Shown in pieces: positions 1 to 11,425 of a DNA stretch of 64,000 bases. A program made the translations under genes and the position numbers. Position 1 is the stretch's first letter. Every line of letters begins with the position of its first letter. Source of the DNA: Patagioenas fasciata (Eukaryota > Chordata > Aves > Columbiformes > Columbidae); the NCBI RefSeq assembly GCF_037038585.1, contig NW_027288588.1, positions 620,001 through 684,000 of the forward strand. The letters run 5' to 3'. Under the pieces are notes generated by a model, which saw nothing but the letters and a program-made list of their open reading frames with translations, searched no databases and was not told the origin of the DNA.

Positions 1-1740
1 ATAGGGCAGGAAATGTGTTTCTGCTGTGGAGAGGGTGCTGTGTGGGTCAGTGGTGCTCACAGCTCCAGATCACCCCCAGCATTTTTCCAATCGGATGCCT
101 CAAGGACAAGATCAGTGCAAGGATTACCAGACAGAAAAGGAGCTTTCCTGAGCCTGTCTTTTCAGTTTCCTTTCCCAAGGGGTGTGGAGTGCAGGAAGGG
201 ATAAAATGAAAATGAGCTCTCATGCTTAAACAAGTCACTGAGACTCCTGAGCTGCAACTCTGAGTGATCAGTACATCTGCCAGAAGGCTCCTAACATCCC
301 TTCACCACCCCTCTGCATCACCTTTGCTGGACCCCTCAGCCTAGTCTGACCTGTCCTGTTTTCCAGCCTGCAAACAGGAAGATGCCCCCAGGCAGTGCCC
401 TGTGAACAGGCAGGATCTGTAGGGCCAGGGGGAGGACACAGAGGGTGGGATGGGGTCTGTGAGCACTGACAGGGAAGAGACATGGACAGGGAAACACCTC
501 CCAGGGGGAGAATCTCCAGGCAGCAGGGAAATGATCAGAAATGAGAGGAAACTAAACCCGGAATTGTTATGGGAGGGAGAACAGAGAAAAGTCCCTGTGA
601 TCCCCTGCAGTGCAGATCCCTCTGTGAGCAGCCCCCTGGCCTCCTGTCCCACCCAGCAAAGCCTCTGCCCTCAGGGCCGGGGGCTCCAAGGCATGGAGCA
701 GCTCCTGTGCAGCCAGAGCTCCAGTTCCTCTGCAGAGCACAGGGGCTGAGAGCAGCTGCCCGGCAATGTTGGTGTCTGGGAGGTGGCTGCACAGCTGGGG
801 AAGGGTGACGCTGTCTGAGTGCCCGGCTGCCTCTGCCCTGGCCTCTCTCACACCCACCCTCACCGCATTGTCCTTCTTGCTCCCCTGCTCTGGGTCACTG
901 CTGTTGGGATCTTGTTCTTGCTGTCAGGCTCTCTGGGGATGGGAGTTTCAGCTGCAGAGTCACAGCCTGATCTTGTGGGTCCTTTCCTGCAGGTGTGTCC
1001 ATGGGAACACTTGTCCCAGCTTTGCTCTGACCTGTGGGGTGTGGGCAATGCAGTCTGTGGGGCTGGGGACTGATCCATGTGTGTCTTGGGCTAAACGTGG
1101 GGTGCTGAGACCTTGGGAAAGGTTGGACATGTTGTTCTCTGTGGTGGATGCCCCTGCTCTCAGCAGTGCCTGGTGGCTTTTCAGGGTAACATGGGAGTGT
1201 GATCAGCCTCTGTCTCAGAAAAGTGCCAGCCCAGGGCAGCTGGAGCAGGACAGAGGGACAGAGCAGCTGCCCTCACTCTGCACTGACCCACAGGCATCCT
1301 CTGGTCTCACAGGACTCACTCTGTTCTCCCTGAGTGCACCAGAAATGCTGAGGGTTTCTGACACCCAACAACACTCCCCAGGGTGGGAGGGCAGAAGCAG
1401 ATGTAGAAACACCAGACCTCACCAACTCAGTTTCTCAGGCCTGGGGGTACAGATGCTGACAGTCCCTTCTGCACCAGGAGCGGTTCCAGCTGACAAAGCT
1501 GAACCCCAGGACTGGCCCCTGCCCACCCAATCACACAGGATCAGGCTGACTGCTCAAGAGCCCCTGGGTAGAGACCCTGCTCTTCATTGCACACTCACCA
1601 AGCACACACGAGGCCTCCAGCCAGGACGTTCTCCTGGAAAAAGAAAAAAATGGGTCTCTTTGTGGGAGGGTCTGTGAGAAATGGCTTTGGCTTTTTCCCA
1701 GAGAAGTCTCATCAAAACCGTCACTGTCTTTTCCTCCTTG
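1..1740. other. Upstream flank of the olfactory receptor
   Basis: I see no recognisable gene here. A G+C-rich frame stays open on the plus strand from 766 to 1677, but it shows no domain, no signal peptide and no family motif. The stretch most likely holds upstream non-coding exon and intron sequence of the receptor at 1769. A pyrimidine-rich tract ending in CAG at 1741-1745 is a plausible 3' splice site for a 5' UTR intron. Confidence 0.5.
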
Positions 1741-1745
1741 CACAG
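1741..1745 (+). promoter_or_regulatory. Putative 3' splice site in the receptor 5' UTR
   Basis: The run TTTTCCTCCTTGCACAG ends 23 bases before the receptor start codon. Vertebrate olfactory receptors usually have an intact coding exon preceded by a spliced 5' UTR, so an acceptor at this distance fits. A second CAG at about 1760 (CTACAG) is an alternative. Confidence 0.5.
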
Positions 1746-1768
1746 GTCCTCATGCCTACAGGCAGCAA

Positions 1769-2725
1769 ATGTCCAACAGCAGCTCTATCACCCAGTTCCT
1801 CCTCCTGGCGTTCACAGACACGCGGGAGCTGCAGCTCTTGCACTTCTGGCTCTTCCTGGGCATCTACCTGGCTGCCCTCCTGGGCAACGGCCTCATCATC
1901 ACCACCATAGCCTGGGACCAGCACCTCCACACCCCCATGTACTTCTTCCTGCTCAACCTCGCCCTCCTCGACCTGGGCTGCATCACCACCATCGTCCCCA
2001 AGTCCATGGCCAATTCTCTGTGGGATACCAGGGTCATTTCCTATGCAGGATGTGCTGCACAGCTCTTTCTGTGTTTCTTTTTCATTTCAGCAGAATTTTT
2101 TCTTCTCACCATCATGTCCTACGACCGCTACGTTGCCATCTGCAAACCCCTGCACTACGGGACCCTCCTGGGCAGCAGAGCTTGTGTCCACATGGCAGCA
2201 GCTGCCTGGGCCACTGGGTTTCTCTATTCTCTGCTGCACACGGCCAATACATTTTCACTGCCACTGTGCAAGGGCAATGCCCTGGACCAGTTCTTCTGTG
2301 AAATCCCCCAGATCCTCAAGCTCTCCTGCTCGGGCACCTACCTCAGGGAACTTGGGCTTCTGGTGGTCAGTGTCTGGTTAGGATTTGTGTGTTTTGTGTT
2401 CATCGTGGCGTCCTATGTGCAGATCTTCAGGGCCGTGCTGAGGATCCCCTCTGAGCAGGGACGGCACAAAGCCTTTTCCACCTGCCTCCCTCACCTTGCC
2501 GTGGTCTCCCTGTTTCTCAGCACTGCCACGTTTGCCTACCTGAAGCCCCCCTCCATCTCCTCCCCCATCCTGGACCTGTTGGTCTCTGTTCTGTACTCGG
2601 TGGCACCTCCAACATTGAATCTCCTCATCTACAGCATGAGGAATCAGGAGCTCAAGGATGCCCTGTGGAAACTGATGGAGGGATGCATTTCAAAAATAAT
2701 AAAGTGTTCAGCATCTTCTCTTTAA
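1769..2725 (+). CDS. Olfactory receptor, OR14-like, intact
   Basis: A class II odorant receptor of 318 residues in one coding exon, acting in the plasma membrane of olfactory neurons through a G protein. The start gives the short N-terminus typical of the family, with a glycosylation sequon at N3. Visible landmarks are GN at residues 39-40 in TM1, PMYFFLLNLALLDLGC at 56-71 in TM2, C95 before TM3, MSYDRYVAICKPLHY at 116-130 at the end of TM3, KAFSTCLPHLAVV at 234-246 entering TM6, and NLLIYSMRNQELKDAL at 284-299 in TM7. The TM7 motif carries Leu where the family usually has Pro (NPxxY). Nothing else is broken. The resemblance is closest to the large bird OR14 expansion, from recalled sequences. 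No second receptor was seen in the window. Its ligand cannot be inferred. Confidence 0.95.
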   Translation: MSNSSSITQFLLLAFTDTRELQLLHFWLFLGIYLAALLGNGLIITTIAWDQHLHTPMYFFLLNLALLDLGCITTIVPKSMANSLWDTRVISYAGCAAQLFLCFFFISAEFFLLTIMSYDRYVAICKPLHYGTLLGSRACVHMAAAAWATGFLYSLLHTANTFSLPLCKGNALDQFFCEIPQILKLSCSGTYLRELGLLVVSVWLGFVCFVFIVASYVQIFRAVLRIPSEQGRHKAFSTCLPHLAVVSLFLSTATFAYLKPPSISSPILDLLVSVLYSVAPPTLNLLIYSMRNQELKDALWKLMEGCISKIIKCSASSL

Positions 2726-2798
2726 TGGATAACAGTTTTAATGGAACTTATTAGAGGCCCAGACCTGTGTGTGTGTGTGGTGGTGGTGTTTATTTTTT

Positions 2799-2804
2799 AA
2801 TAAA
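2799..2804 (+). terminator. Polyadenylation signal AATAAA for the receptor
   Basis: AATAAA lies 74 bases after the receptor stop codon, within an A+T-rich tail and just after a short GT run (2768-2780). It is the first canonical signal downstream. Confidence 0.6.
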
Positions 2805-3237
2805 TCATGATATTTTAGACATCTCCTTTCTAACTCACTGTCTTCTTTTCCTTTTAAACCCACTGGCTGTATAAATATGGAGCCATGCTCTCTGTGTATT
2901 TAAACAAAATAAAAGGCTCTGCAGTGATGTTTTTCACTGATATTCTTCCTCCAAGGCTTTTCTGGAGGTTCAGGGAGAGTTATTGTGTGTGGGAGAAGGG
3001 CGAAAAATGTCCAGCATGGCAGCCCTGCCAGGGAGCACCAGTGCTTGTTCTTCCAGAGCTGTTCTGGTTCCACTCCCACACTCTCCTTCACATCCCTTGT
3101 GTCGGTGCAAGGCCTGAGTGCTCTGGCAGCTTGGTCCCCGTCCTGCTGTGTGTCAGTGCTGTGAGCGCAGGCAGGGACAGGCAATGGGCACTGCTGTGAC
3201 AGAGCTGGCCTTTCTAAAAGTACTTCTATAAAGAACC

Positions 3238-4986
3238 GAAAATGCTCTTGCAAGCCAAGGCTCTGTGCATCATTTTCCTAAAGGCTTCAAGTCTGGTGTG
3301 GATGATCAGGGAGATTTCAGGAACAGCCAAACAGAGAACATTTCCACAGGAAATAGCGGTAAAGCCCCATTTCTTCTATATCCTCCTCTGCTTGCCCTTC
3401 CCTCCCTTTCCAGAACAGGTGGTAGCAGCAGCCTCCGGTTCATATTGATGTGTAGCATCTCCTGATAAAGACTGAAAATGTCACAAAAGAAGGTGCCTAA
3501 GTCACTTAATGAGTGAGGGGATAGGCCAGGACACCTCTGGAGGAATCACACTCCTCTGCACCAACAAGGTGGGTGTTCCTGGGAATCTCAGGTGCTGTGC
3601 ACAGTGATACTTGTGTTCAGGGAGCTGGTCAAGTGACCCATCTCCTGTTCTGTAATGGTGTCTGAGTTTGCTCAGGTCACCCCTGACTTGAGCCCCATCC
3701 ACTGCTGGATACTCTCCAGAATCCTGCTATCAGGAACAAAGTCCCAGGAGACCTTGGTGGTGAAGATGGAGGCAAAGAAGCCATGAAGTACCCCAGTCCT
3801 GTCTGATTCTACTCTTAGGAAGTTCAGCGGCAGTCCCACGATCACCCTGTCTATTCTCTTACTGTAAGGAAGCTGTATCAGCACATCTTACTGTGCTTCC
3901 CCTTCGGGTATCAAGTCCAGGGCAGCTTTCGCATCATCCCCACATCCATGGACAAGGTTTCTAAATTCCTCCTTTGCAGCTTCCCCTGCTCCCACCTCCT
4001 GTGTGCTGCCTTTTTGCCCTGGAGCTCCATCAGTTCAGACAAGCAGCCTCATGACATAAATGCTTCTTTTCATGGGTACTTGGAGAGATCATTCTTGAGC
4101 TTGGAGCAGGCTGTCCTGTAAGGCTTCTCATGTCTCCTGAGCTCCTTCACCCTGCAGACCGACTTCCATGTCACCACGTCGCCCACCAGCCCCCAGTACG
4201 TCAAAGTCTTCTCCTCTGGAGCCCACCAGCCTGTGCTCTGCTGCTGGCCTTCCTCCCTCCCCTCTGGTGCCTGGGACCCCACTGTGTCATGGTCACAACA
4301 ACCAAGGTGGACACTGATGTTCACATCCCTCACCAGGGTTTCCTTGTTTCCCAGTTCCAGATCCAGGTGAAGATCACCCTCACTGGCCCACAAGGCAGCT
4401 CTGTCGAGCAGTTGGCCCAAGATCCTTTGGACTGTTGGCACCTGCCGCTTCGCCAGGCCAGTGAATGTCAGGGCAAGTACAGGAGTTTGACCGATGTCAG
4501 ACAGAGCCGATTTCAGCTGGCTCCAAGATGGATCCACTCCTTCCCAAATCTGAGCCACTCAGTGATGCTGGCAGCACCTCTGGGATATTGTATTTGAGAA
4601 AGGGTAAAAAACGCTGCACAACAGCAGGTGGGAGAGAGGAGGGAGGAAATGTGAGAGAAAAGCACTGCAGACACCAAGGTCATATCCCATAGGACCCAAG
4701 CAGGTCCCTCAGCAGGCCAGAGCTTGCTCTCCTGAAATCCTGCTCTTGGCCTTGTGATCATCTCCCAGGAGCCTCAGCTCCCCTTTCCCATCCCTGACTG
4801 TTCCATCCTGACCAACTCTTTGTGGTTTGTAAGTGTGAAGTCCCACAGGGCACCTCACCTCACTGACTCCTCAGTCACCCGTGTCAGGAAGATGTTGTCA
4901 ATGAGCTCCAACCCCTCCTGGATGGCTGGTACCTTGCAGATACTGGGATATCTTAGGTCTGCCACGAGGACACTGCCCTGATAACA
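3238..4986 (-). repeat. Duplicated block, copy 1, with old CR1 remains on the minus strand
   Basis: This stretch matches 14400-16345 in the same orientation, clearly diverged but alignable by eye throughout (shared landmarks: the CTTCAAGTCTGGTGTGGATG run at each start and the CACCTCACTGACTCC run near each end). Read on the minus strand, 4300-4560 gives residues such as LDLELGNKETLVRD followed by CCDHD, like the CR1 endonuclease, and 3720-3800 gives GFFASIFTTKVSWDF then QVRGDLSKL, like the CR1 linker before the reverse transcriptase. The CR1 part is 5' and 3' incomplete and broken in frame. The block as a whole may be a longer duplicated unit that carried the CR1 along. Confidence 0.65.
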
Positions 4987-5642
4987 TGTTCTGGTTTTGT
5001 TAAAAAACAAATTTCTCTTTTAGTGAATTTGCCTGTCAGCTAAAGCCTTCATATTAGCTGCATTTTCCTGGACCACCCGACACATGTTTTGGTTAAACCT
5101 AGCAATGGAATGCTAACTTATTGATAAGCACGGATGGACATCTTGCGAGAGGGGAAATGAGAAACTGGTGACCGAGAGGCTGACCAACGGTGTATAACAT
5201 TCCATTCACGTGAATACTTCATATAAAAGTGGGAGATCACGAGGATCTTGTCCCTTTTATCCTTCCCTTCTGCTCATGGCTGACATTAGGAGAGGACCTT
5301 ACGCGTCATCTCTGCGAACTGAGGCCAGTGAGAGACTGAATCCAGCTCCGGTTGGCTACAGAGTCTAATCCCGGACTTTGGGTGCTGGCTCTGCAGTTGC
5401 TGAGACTTACAAGATTGGTTTTGTATATTTTCTATTATTTTCTCTATTCTTATTAGTAGCATTAGTAAAACATCTTTAACTTTTCCAACTCTCTTCTCTC
5501 TGTCCTTCTTCCCCTCCCGATCGCCTGCCCTGAGTGGGAAGGGGGGAGAGGGAGGGGCAAAAAGGGGGAGGTGACGGGGAGAGGAGGTTAACAACACATC
5601 TGCCAGGGTTTGATTGTCACCCCGCAATCTTAACCCTCCACA
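4987..5642 (+). mobile_element. Solo LTR of an avian endogenous retrovirus, family A
   Basis: A fossil of about 656 bp running from TGTTCTGGTTTTGTT to AACCCTCCACA. It matches 46728-47378 along its whole length in the opposite orientation, at roughly 90 percent by eye, so both boundaries are well supported. A TATA-like ATATAAAAG sits near 5221. No internal gag, pol or env sequence adjoins it. It stands exactly between repeat block copy 1 and an inverted copy of part of the same block. Confidence 0.8.
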
Positions 5643-6640
5643 ATGGGTCATTTGCCCCGCTCCCTGAACACAAGTATTGCTGTGCTGTGGCACCTGAGAT
5701 TCCCAGGTACAACCACCTCTTGGTCCAGAGCAGTGTGCCTCCTCTTAAGGTGTCCTGACCTGTCTCCTGTCTCAAGTGGTGCATCAGGTACCCACTTTAC
5801 AGACATATTGTTTTGTCTTCATCAGTAAATACTCCAGATCAATCAAAATTGGAGATTGCTGTTACCAACTCTTCTGGAAATGTGGCAGAGCGAGAGAGGG
5901 GAAGGAGATAGAAGAAATACTGTTTTATTGCTCTTTATTGTTGAAATGGTCTCTGTTTGGCTATTCCTGAAATCTCCCCAATCATTCACACCAGACTCGA
6001 AGCCTCTGGGAAAATGATGCACACAGCGTTGGCTTGTAAAGAGCACTTAAGCTGTTAGTGAGCATTCTGCTGCCATGGTCCTGAATTGCAGGGACTGGAA
6101 GAATGAACAAACCTCTCATGAAGTGAAAGGCAGAAGCAAATCCCAAGTTTCTGAGGGTGTGTGGGACCCCACGAAGGGCCATCACTGACACAGCTGTGAA
6201 GGAAACAACCAGTGCAGGTCCCTGTCCCTGGAGGCTGGTGAAGGAAAGACTTGGAGACACTGGCGGTGAGGGCAATGTGGAGGTGGCTCTGATGCCATGT
6301 GAGCCCTTGATGCTTGTTCATCACCAGAATGGCTGAGCCCTGACCCCTGGAACCTGGTAGATCTTTCTCAAATGTTTTCCAAGGCTTTTCCTGTGGTCAG
6401 TGTGAGTGTTTTTGGGGTGGGTTTTATGTCAAGTGCTGTTGCTTTAACAGCAAGGGTCTGGTTTTCTGTGGAGCTGGAAATGCCTGTGAGTTCCTCACAA
6501 CTCATCCAGCTTCTTTCATACACCTGGCAATGGTCACCAATCACCTCAATGTCCCAGTCCCAAACTTGCTTGAATCCTCTGTTTGGATCCATACCCATCA
6601 CTCCAGGAGGTTCATTCATCCACCAGGCTCATGGATGATT
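5643..6640 (-). repeat. Inverted partial copy of the duplicated block
   Basis: This is the reverse complement of roughly 13869-14800. Landmarks are ATGGGTCA at 5643 (reverse of TGACCCAT near 14797), the run around 6000 (reverse of 14440-14460), and CACCAATCACCTCAATGTCC at 6536 (reverse of 13888-13907). Together with 3238-4986 and the LTR between them it makes an interrupted palindrome. No coding content is recognised. Confidence 0.7.
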
Positions 6641-9385
6641 CCTGAGGACCATCCAAGTGTGGGCAGTGTAAGAGAGGAGCAGAGCAGGGTCTGCTCATGG
6701 GCCATGACTGAGCACAGCCACCCCAGCAGCAGCCATTCCCCACCTCCCAGGCACAGCCATGCCCACAGGATGGAAATGTCACTGCCATACATGAGTAGCC
6801 CAAGAGAGGCCTTTCTTCCTTCCATATTCCCAGGAAAATCTTCCTCTTGTTCCTCCTCCACCTGCAGACATCAACTGCTTTCCATTTCTGGGCTCAGACA
6901 TGGCTGGAAGGGTTCACTGAAGCCATCGGCCATCTCATTGCTTCTCCCTGACAGGCCCTGACCCTCTCCCACACCTACACATGGCCAATCACAGCTGCTC
7001 AGGGCCTCCCGCTCTTCAGAAGAGGCCTTGAGCTTCTTGGTTCTTCCTGGTGCTTATTATAAACTTCCTCGCTCTCTCCAGAGTTCATGGTGAGCTTTCT
7101 TGTCCATAAGGGTTACTTTTCCTAGACCACCCTTTTCCAAACTAAATGATTCTATGATGTTATGATTCCATTATTTGGCTTGAAACCATTTCAATTCCCA
7201 CTACCTGCAGCTTTCTTCAAGGGCGGTTGTTGTGTGGCACAACTGTCCTGGCTCTCCAGGCAGGTTGGGCACTGGTTTGGTGCCTGCATTGGGAGTTTTT
7301 CCCTTCCTGGGGTAAAAGGCTGTTGAGGAGAGACAGTTGTAGAGATTTGGGTCACAGGGGTTTGAAGCAATCCTGTCAAACTCTGAGCAGGCTGAGCTTT
7401 GGAGCCAAGGGACAACAGAGTTGGTCTCAAAGATATTTTTTGAATGGTGTTACTATCACTGATAACAGTAACAGAGAATTCCTTATTCATCGTTATGCTA
7501 ATGAACTAAAGCTTTTTAATGTCCTTCCCAACAGTCATTCGCAATTCTCAGAACAGATGCTACATCTCAGTAGTTATCTTCTTCTATGAAGTTCTTAAAA
7601 CAGTGCTTTCTCTCACTTCTATCTTTTTTATCATTGAAAGAATACAACTCTTGGACAGAATTGCTCCCATATCATCCCTGTTCCATACATTTTCTCCTTT
7701 CTTTTTCTGCTGTGAGGGGCAGGTGACATAGGGGAGTTCCTTCCTTTTTAGGCAAAGAAAGCCAAGGAACAGATCCCAGGTCAGTGCAAAGTCACCAAGG
7801 AAGCCAGAATCTTTATGTGGTGTGCACTGACACACGCTGTCACCTGCATTTCCTGTCTCTGAAGACCCAACCGTGCAGCAGAGTCTGGAGTTCTGAGCTC
7901 CCTTCATCTGCCCTGTGTGACATGTGGAAAATGGAACTACCCCAGTCAAGAAGTTGGTTTTGATTCTTTCCAAGATGGTGGAGAGTGGCCTCAATGTGAC
8001 ACCGTCCTGCTGTCTCAGCTCCTGGGATGCTGCCCCTGCTGTCCCATAGACTGGAAAGGATTGTGTTAGATGTAGAGTGGATTGGAAGATGTAGAGAGAA
8101 GGGAATGTCTTCTTGCAACATGAAATATGAAACATTGTTGGTGTTCTAATTCTCCTTTCTTTGTTTTGAATACTTTAAATACGACTGTTTTCAAAAGAGA
8201 GAAAACAGAGACTTTTCAGGATGTGCATTAAGAACAAGAGGAGAGGTTCTGATCTTCGACACCATTTCCCTTCTCAGCACTCTCTCTGTTATATGTGCAT
8301 CTGATCTCCCTCATCCTCCAGGTATTTCCTCCTGCCCTGACTAAACTGACCATGTTTGAAGTCCCATTTCCAGCAGCTGATCTGCACACAAGCACTTGTG
8401 ATTGCTCTCTGGTTTTCCCTTCCTCTTACTGTTTGATCACTCAGACACTTGTCAACAACCCAGTTGCTGCTTTCAGCTTCAAGGAGTTAAAAGCTTCCTT
8501 GTCTTTCAGTAGTCTGTCTAATTCTGTCTTTAGTCAACTCTTTTATTGTGTTTATCATAGAGTTTCCTTTCTGTCTACAACATTTCTTGCATGGTTCTGC
8601 CTTGGAGAGGGTGAACCTCAGTGGTGGCAGTTTGTCCTTGGCGTACAGTTGAGGAGTGTGTTTTCTTTTAATCATGACTCTCATCAGTTGTATTTTGTTT
8701 GTTCAAAGGTAAAGCAAAGCCCCTGTTTGCTGTGTGCAGCCAGGTCTCCAAGGAGAGCAGGTGGGAGCTGGTGCAAAGGAGCCGGCACATCCAGCTGCAG
8801 ACTGCAGTGGAGAAGTCTGGTGTAAGGAAAAGGGATGCAAGGCCCAGGGGGCCATGAGAGAAACGATGGGGCTGGGGAGGTGAGGAGCAAGGTTGTGCAC
8901 ACGGTGTGAGAGCTCAAGGGACAGCTTCTCCAGCCAGTCCAGACCTCCTTAGGAGAGACCCTGAATCCACATCAGATAACGCTGCAATCAGCTCTTCTCC
9001 AAACTGAACAGTAATGAAATGCACCCTTCACAATAGAAAGACGTTTTTGTCAGAAGCTTTTAGAAATCTTTCTCCATAATTACACCAAGAAAACTCTCTA
9101 ATTAACTAGACAAGATTGGAAGACAATTATAAGAAGATACATGGTTTGTTAGAGCTTTCTTCAGTGTAATGAGCCCCATGGTGCATTTGGTGCTGAGTCC
9201 TTGAACATTACTCAGGTGCTGAGAGGAGATTGCACAAACCTTTCCAGAAGTCAAAGCCAGAAGAAAAAGTACTAAGTACCTTGAAGTATTAATGAGTTCC
9301 ACTGAGGGCAAGTACCAGCAGAGCCTCCCCAGGGACTCGTTAGAGCAGAGAATTGGAGGCCATGGTGGCAGAAAAACAAAGGGAA
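6641..9385. other. Stretch without a recognised gene
   Basis: A minus-strand frame of 183 codons (7584-8135) and shorter frames are open, but none shows a known domain. The likely content is old repeat sequence. The only recognisable piece is a probable CR1 3' tail near 7110-7175. Confidence 0.5.
7110..7175 (+). mobile_element. Probable CR1 LINE 3' tail
   Basis: The run TTTTCCTAGACCACCC followed by ATGATTCTATGATGTTATGA resembles the short ATTCTATG-type repeats that end CR1 copies. Too short to assign to a subfamily. Confidence 0.4.
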
Positions 9386-9389
9386 ATGT

Positions 9390-9960
9390 GCAGGCAGCTG
9401 AGGTGCTGAGAAAAGCCTGGTTTTGTTGGGTGAAGCAGAGAGGCCAAGGCCTGACCCCCAGCCCCTGGGAAGGCAGATCCTGTCCCTCACACATTGCTCA
9501 GGGCTCTTCCTGGGCCAGGGGGATGTGGGCTGTGTGATGCTGAGTGAAGGACAATGGTGTGACAGCTCCCAGCCTTACTGGGGGTGTGCAAGGAGGCCAT
9601 GAGGTGCCCCAGTGCCTCAGGACAACATGTCTCCTCACAGGCCTTGGTGGCAGAGGCCATGGCCATAGCCAAGGGGACAAAGACTTGGGTTCTCTTGGTG
9701 ACATCCAGCCTTGCCAGTGCCCTTTTCCATCTCCACCACAGGTTGTCCTACACTGTCCCACAGCTGCTTCTGTTTCCCTGCAGGCTGTAGACACCCATCT
9801 CGCTTCCTCCCCTTGCTCTCACCCTGGTATTTCCATACGTTGACTGGTGTGTCTGCACTCTCATGCTCTGTTCCTTGAAACACAAGGACATGGACTGATG
9901 TCATGCTCCTTCTGGCTGATTTCTTCTGCCACAGTACTACCCTTTGAGTCACATTTCTCC
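9390..9960 (+). repeat. Diverged inverted repeat, left arm
   Basis: The reverse complement of this stretch aligns with about 17230-17830. Shared runs include GTGAGGAGACA with CTCATGGCCTCCTTG nearby, and CAGATCCTGTCCCTC with CCAGGGCCC-type flanks. Identity is about 75 percent by eye. No domain is recognised in either frame, so this is treated as an unnamed repeat. Confidence 0.6.
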
Positions 9961-10026
9961 CTCCTCATGTCCAGTCTCCACGTTCCAAGCTGTGCTGTGT
10001 GGCAGTGTTTCTCTGCTGTAGAAAGG

Positions 10027-11392
10027 ACGACCCTGAAAAGTACTGACCTGTCAGCCTCTTACCTGGGCCTGGGAAGATCATGGCACAGATCCGCCTAGAA
10101 GCTGTGCTAAGGCACAGGGAGGACAGGGAGGTGATTTGAGACAGGCAGCACGGCTCCACCAAGGGCAAGTCCTGCCTGACTAACCCAGTGGCCTTCTCCG
10201 ATGGAGTAACTACATCAGTGGATAAACAGCGGGCTATGGATGTCATCTATCCAGACTTCTGTAAAGCCTTTGAAATAGTCCCTCACAACATCCTTCTCTC
10301 TACATTGGAGAGATATGGATTTGATGACTGGACTGTTCTGTGGATGAGGAACTGTCTCAGTGGTCACACCCAGAGAGTGGTGGTCAATGGCACAATGTTT
10401 GGATGGACACTGGTGACAAGTGGTATCCTTCAGGGGTCCATACTGGGATCAGTACCGTTTATTATCTTCATCAGTGGCATAGTGGGATCAAGTGCATCCT
10501 CAGCAAGTTTGCAGATGACACCAAACAGAGTGGCGTTGCTGATACACCTGAGGGACAGTAGGGCATTCAGAGGGACCTGCATAAGCTGGAGAAGTGGGTT
10601 CATGTGAGTCTCCTGAGCTTCAGCAAGACCAAACGCAAGGTCCTGCATCTCCTGGGGCAACCATGGGTATCAGTACAGGCTGGGGATGAAGGGATGGAAA
10701 GCAGCCTTGACAAGAAAGATTTGGGGAAATTGATGGGTGAAAGACTGGACTGGAGCCATCAATGTGTGCTTGCAGCCCAGAAGGTCAAATGTATCTTGGG
10801 CGGCATCCAAAGGAGCATGACCAGCAGGTCAAGGGAGGGGATTCTGCTCCACTCTGGTGAGACCCCACCTGGAGTCCTGCATCCAGCTCTGGAGCCCTCA
10901 GTACAGGAAAGACATGGATGTGTTGGAGACGTCCAGAGCAGGGTCACCAAGATGATCAGAGGGATGGAACAGCTCTGCTGGCAGGACAGGCTGGGAGAGT
11001 TGCGGTTGTTTAGCCTGAAAGAGAAGGCTCCAGGGAGACCTTATTGCCATGTTTCTGTACTTAAAACATGTCGATAAGAATGATGGGGACAGACTTTTTA
11101 GCGGGGCTTGTTGTGATAGGACAAGGGGTGATGGTTTTGAGCTAGAAGAGGGGAGACTGAGGCCAGACATGTGGAAGACATTTTTCACAATGCGGGTGAT
11201 GAAACACAACCACTGGTTGCCCAGAGAGGTGGTGGATGCCCCATCCCTGAAGAATTCCCAGGCCAGGCTGGATGGGACTCTGAGCAGCCTGATCTGCTTG
11301 AAGATGTCCCTGCCCATGGCAGGGGAGTCGGACTAGATGACCTTTGAAGCTCCCTTCCAACACTCTCTATGCTTGTATGATTCCTATCTCCA
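10027..11392 (+). mobile_element. CR1 LINE, 5'-truncated, reverse transcriptase region
   Basis: The plus strand translates, across several frames, to CR1 ORF2 from mid reverse transcriptase to the C-terminus: [20 protein letters not shown] (10218 on), [15 protein letters not shown] (10401 on), [11 protein letters not shown] in another frame (10497 on) with the catalytic FADD box, CCDRTRGDGFELEEGRLRPD (11109 on) and WLPREVVDAPSLKNSQARLD (11215 on). The 3' end lies near 11390 at CTTGTATGATTCC. It is 5'-truncated, as most CR1 copies are, and carries several frameshifts and stops, so it is dead. Confidence 0.92.
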
Positions 11393-11425
11393 AGGAAAGC
11401 TCCACCATCTGGGAAACAACCCTTC

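Noticed and set aside
766-1677. Open frame of 303 codons upstream of the olfactory receptor
   Set aside because: G+C-rich composition, no domain, no signal peptide, and it overlaps sequence expected to be receptor 5' UTR and intron.
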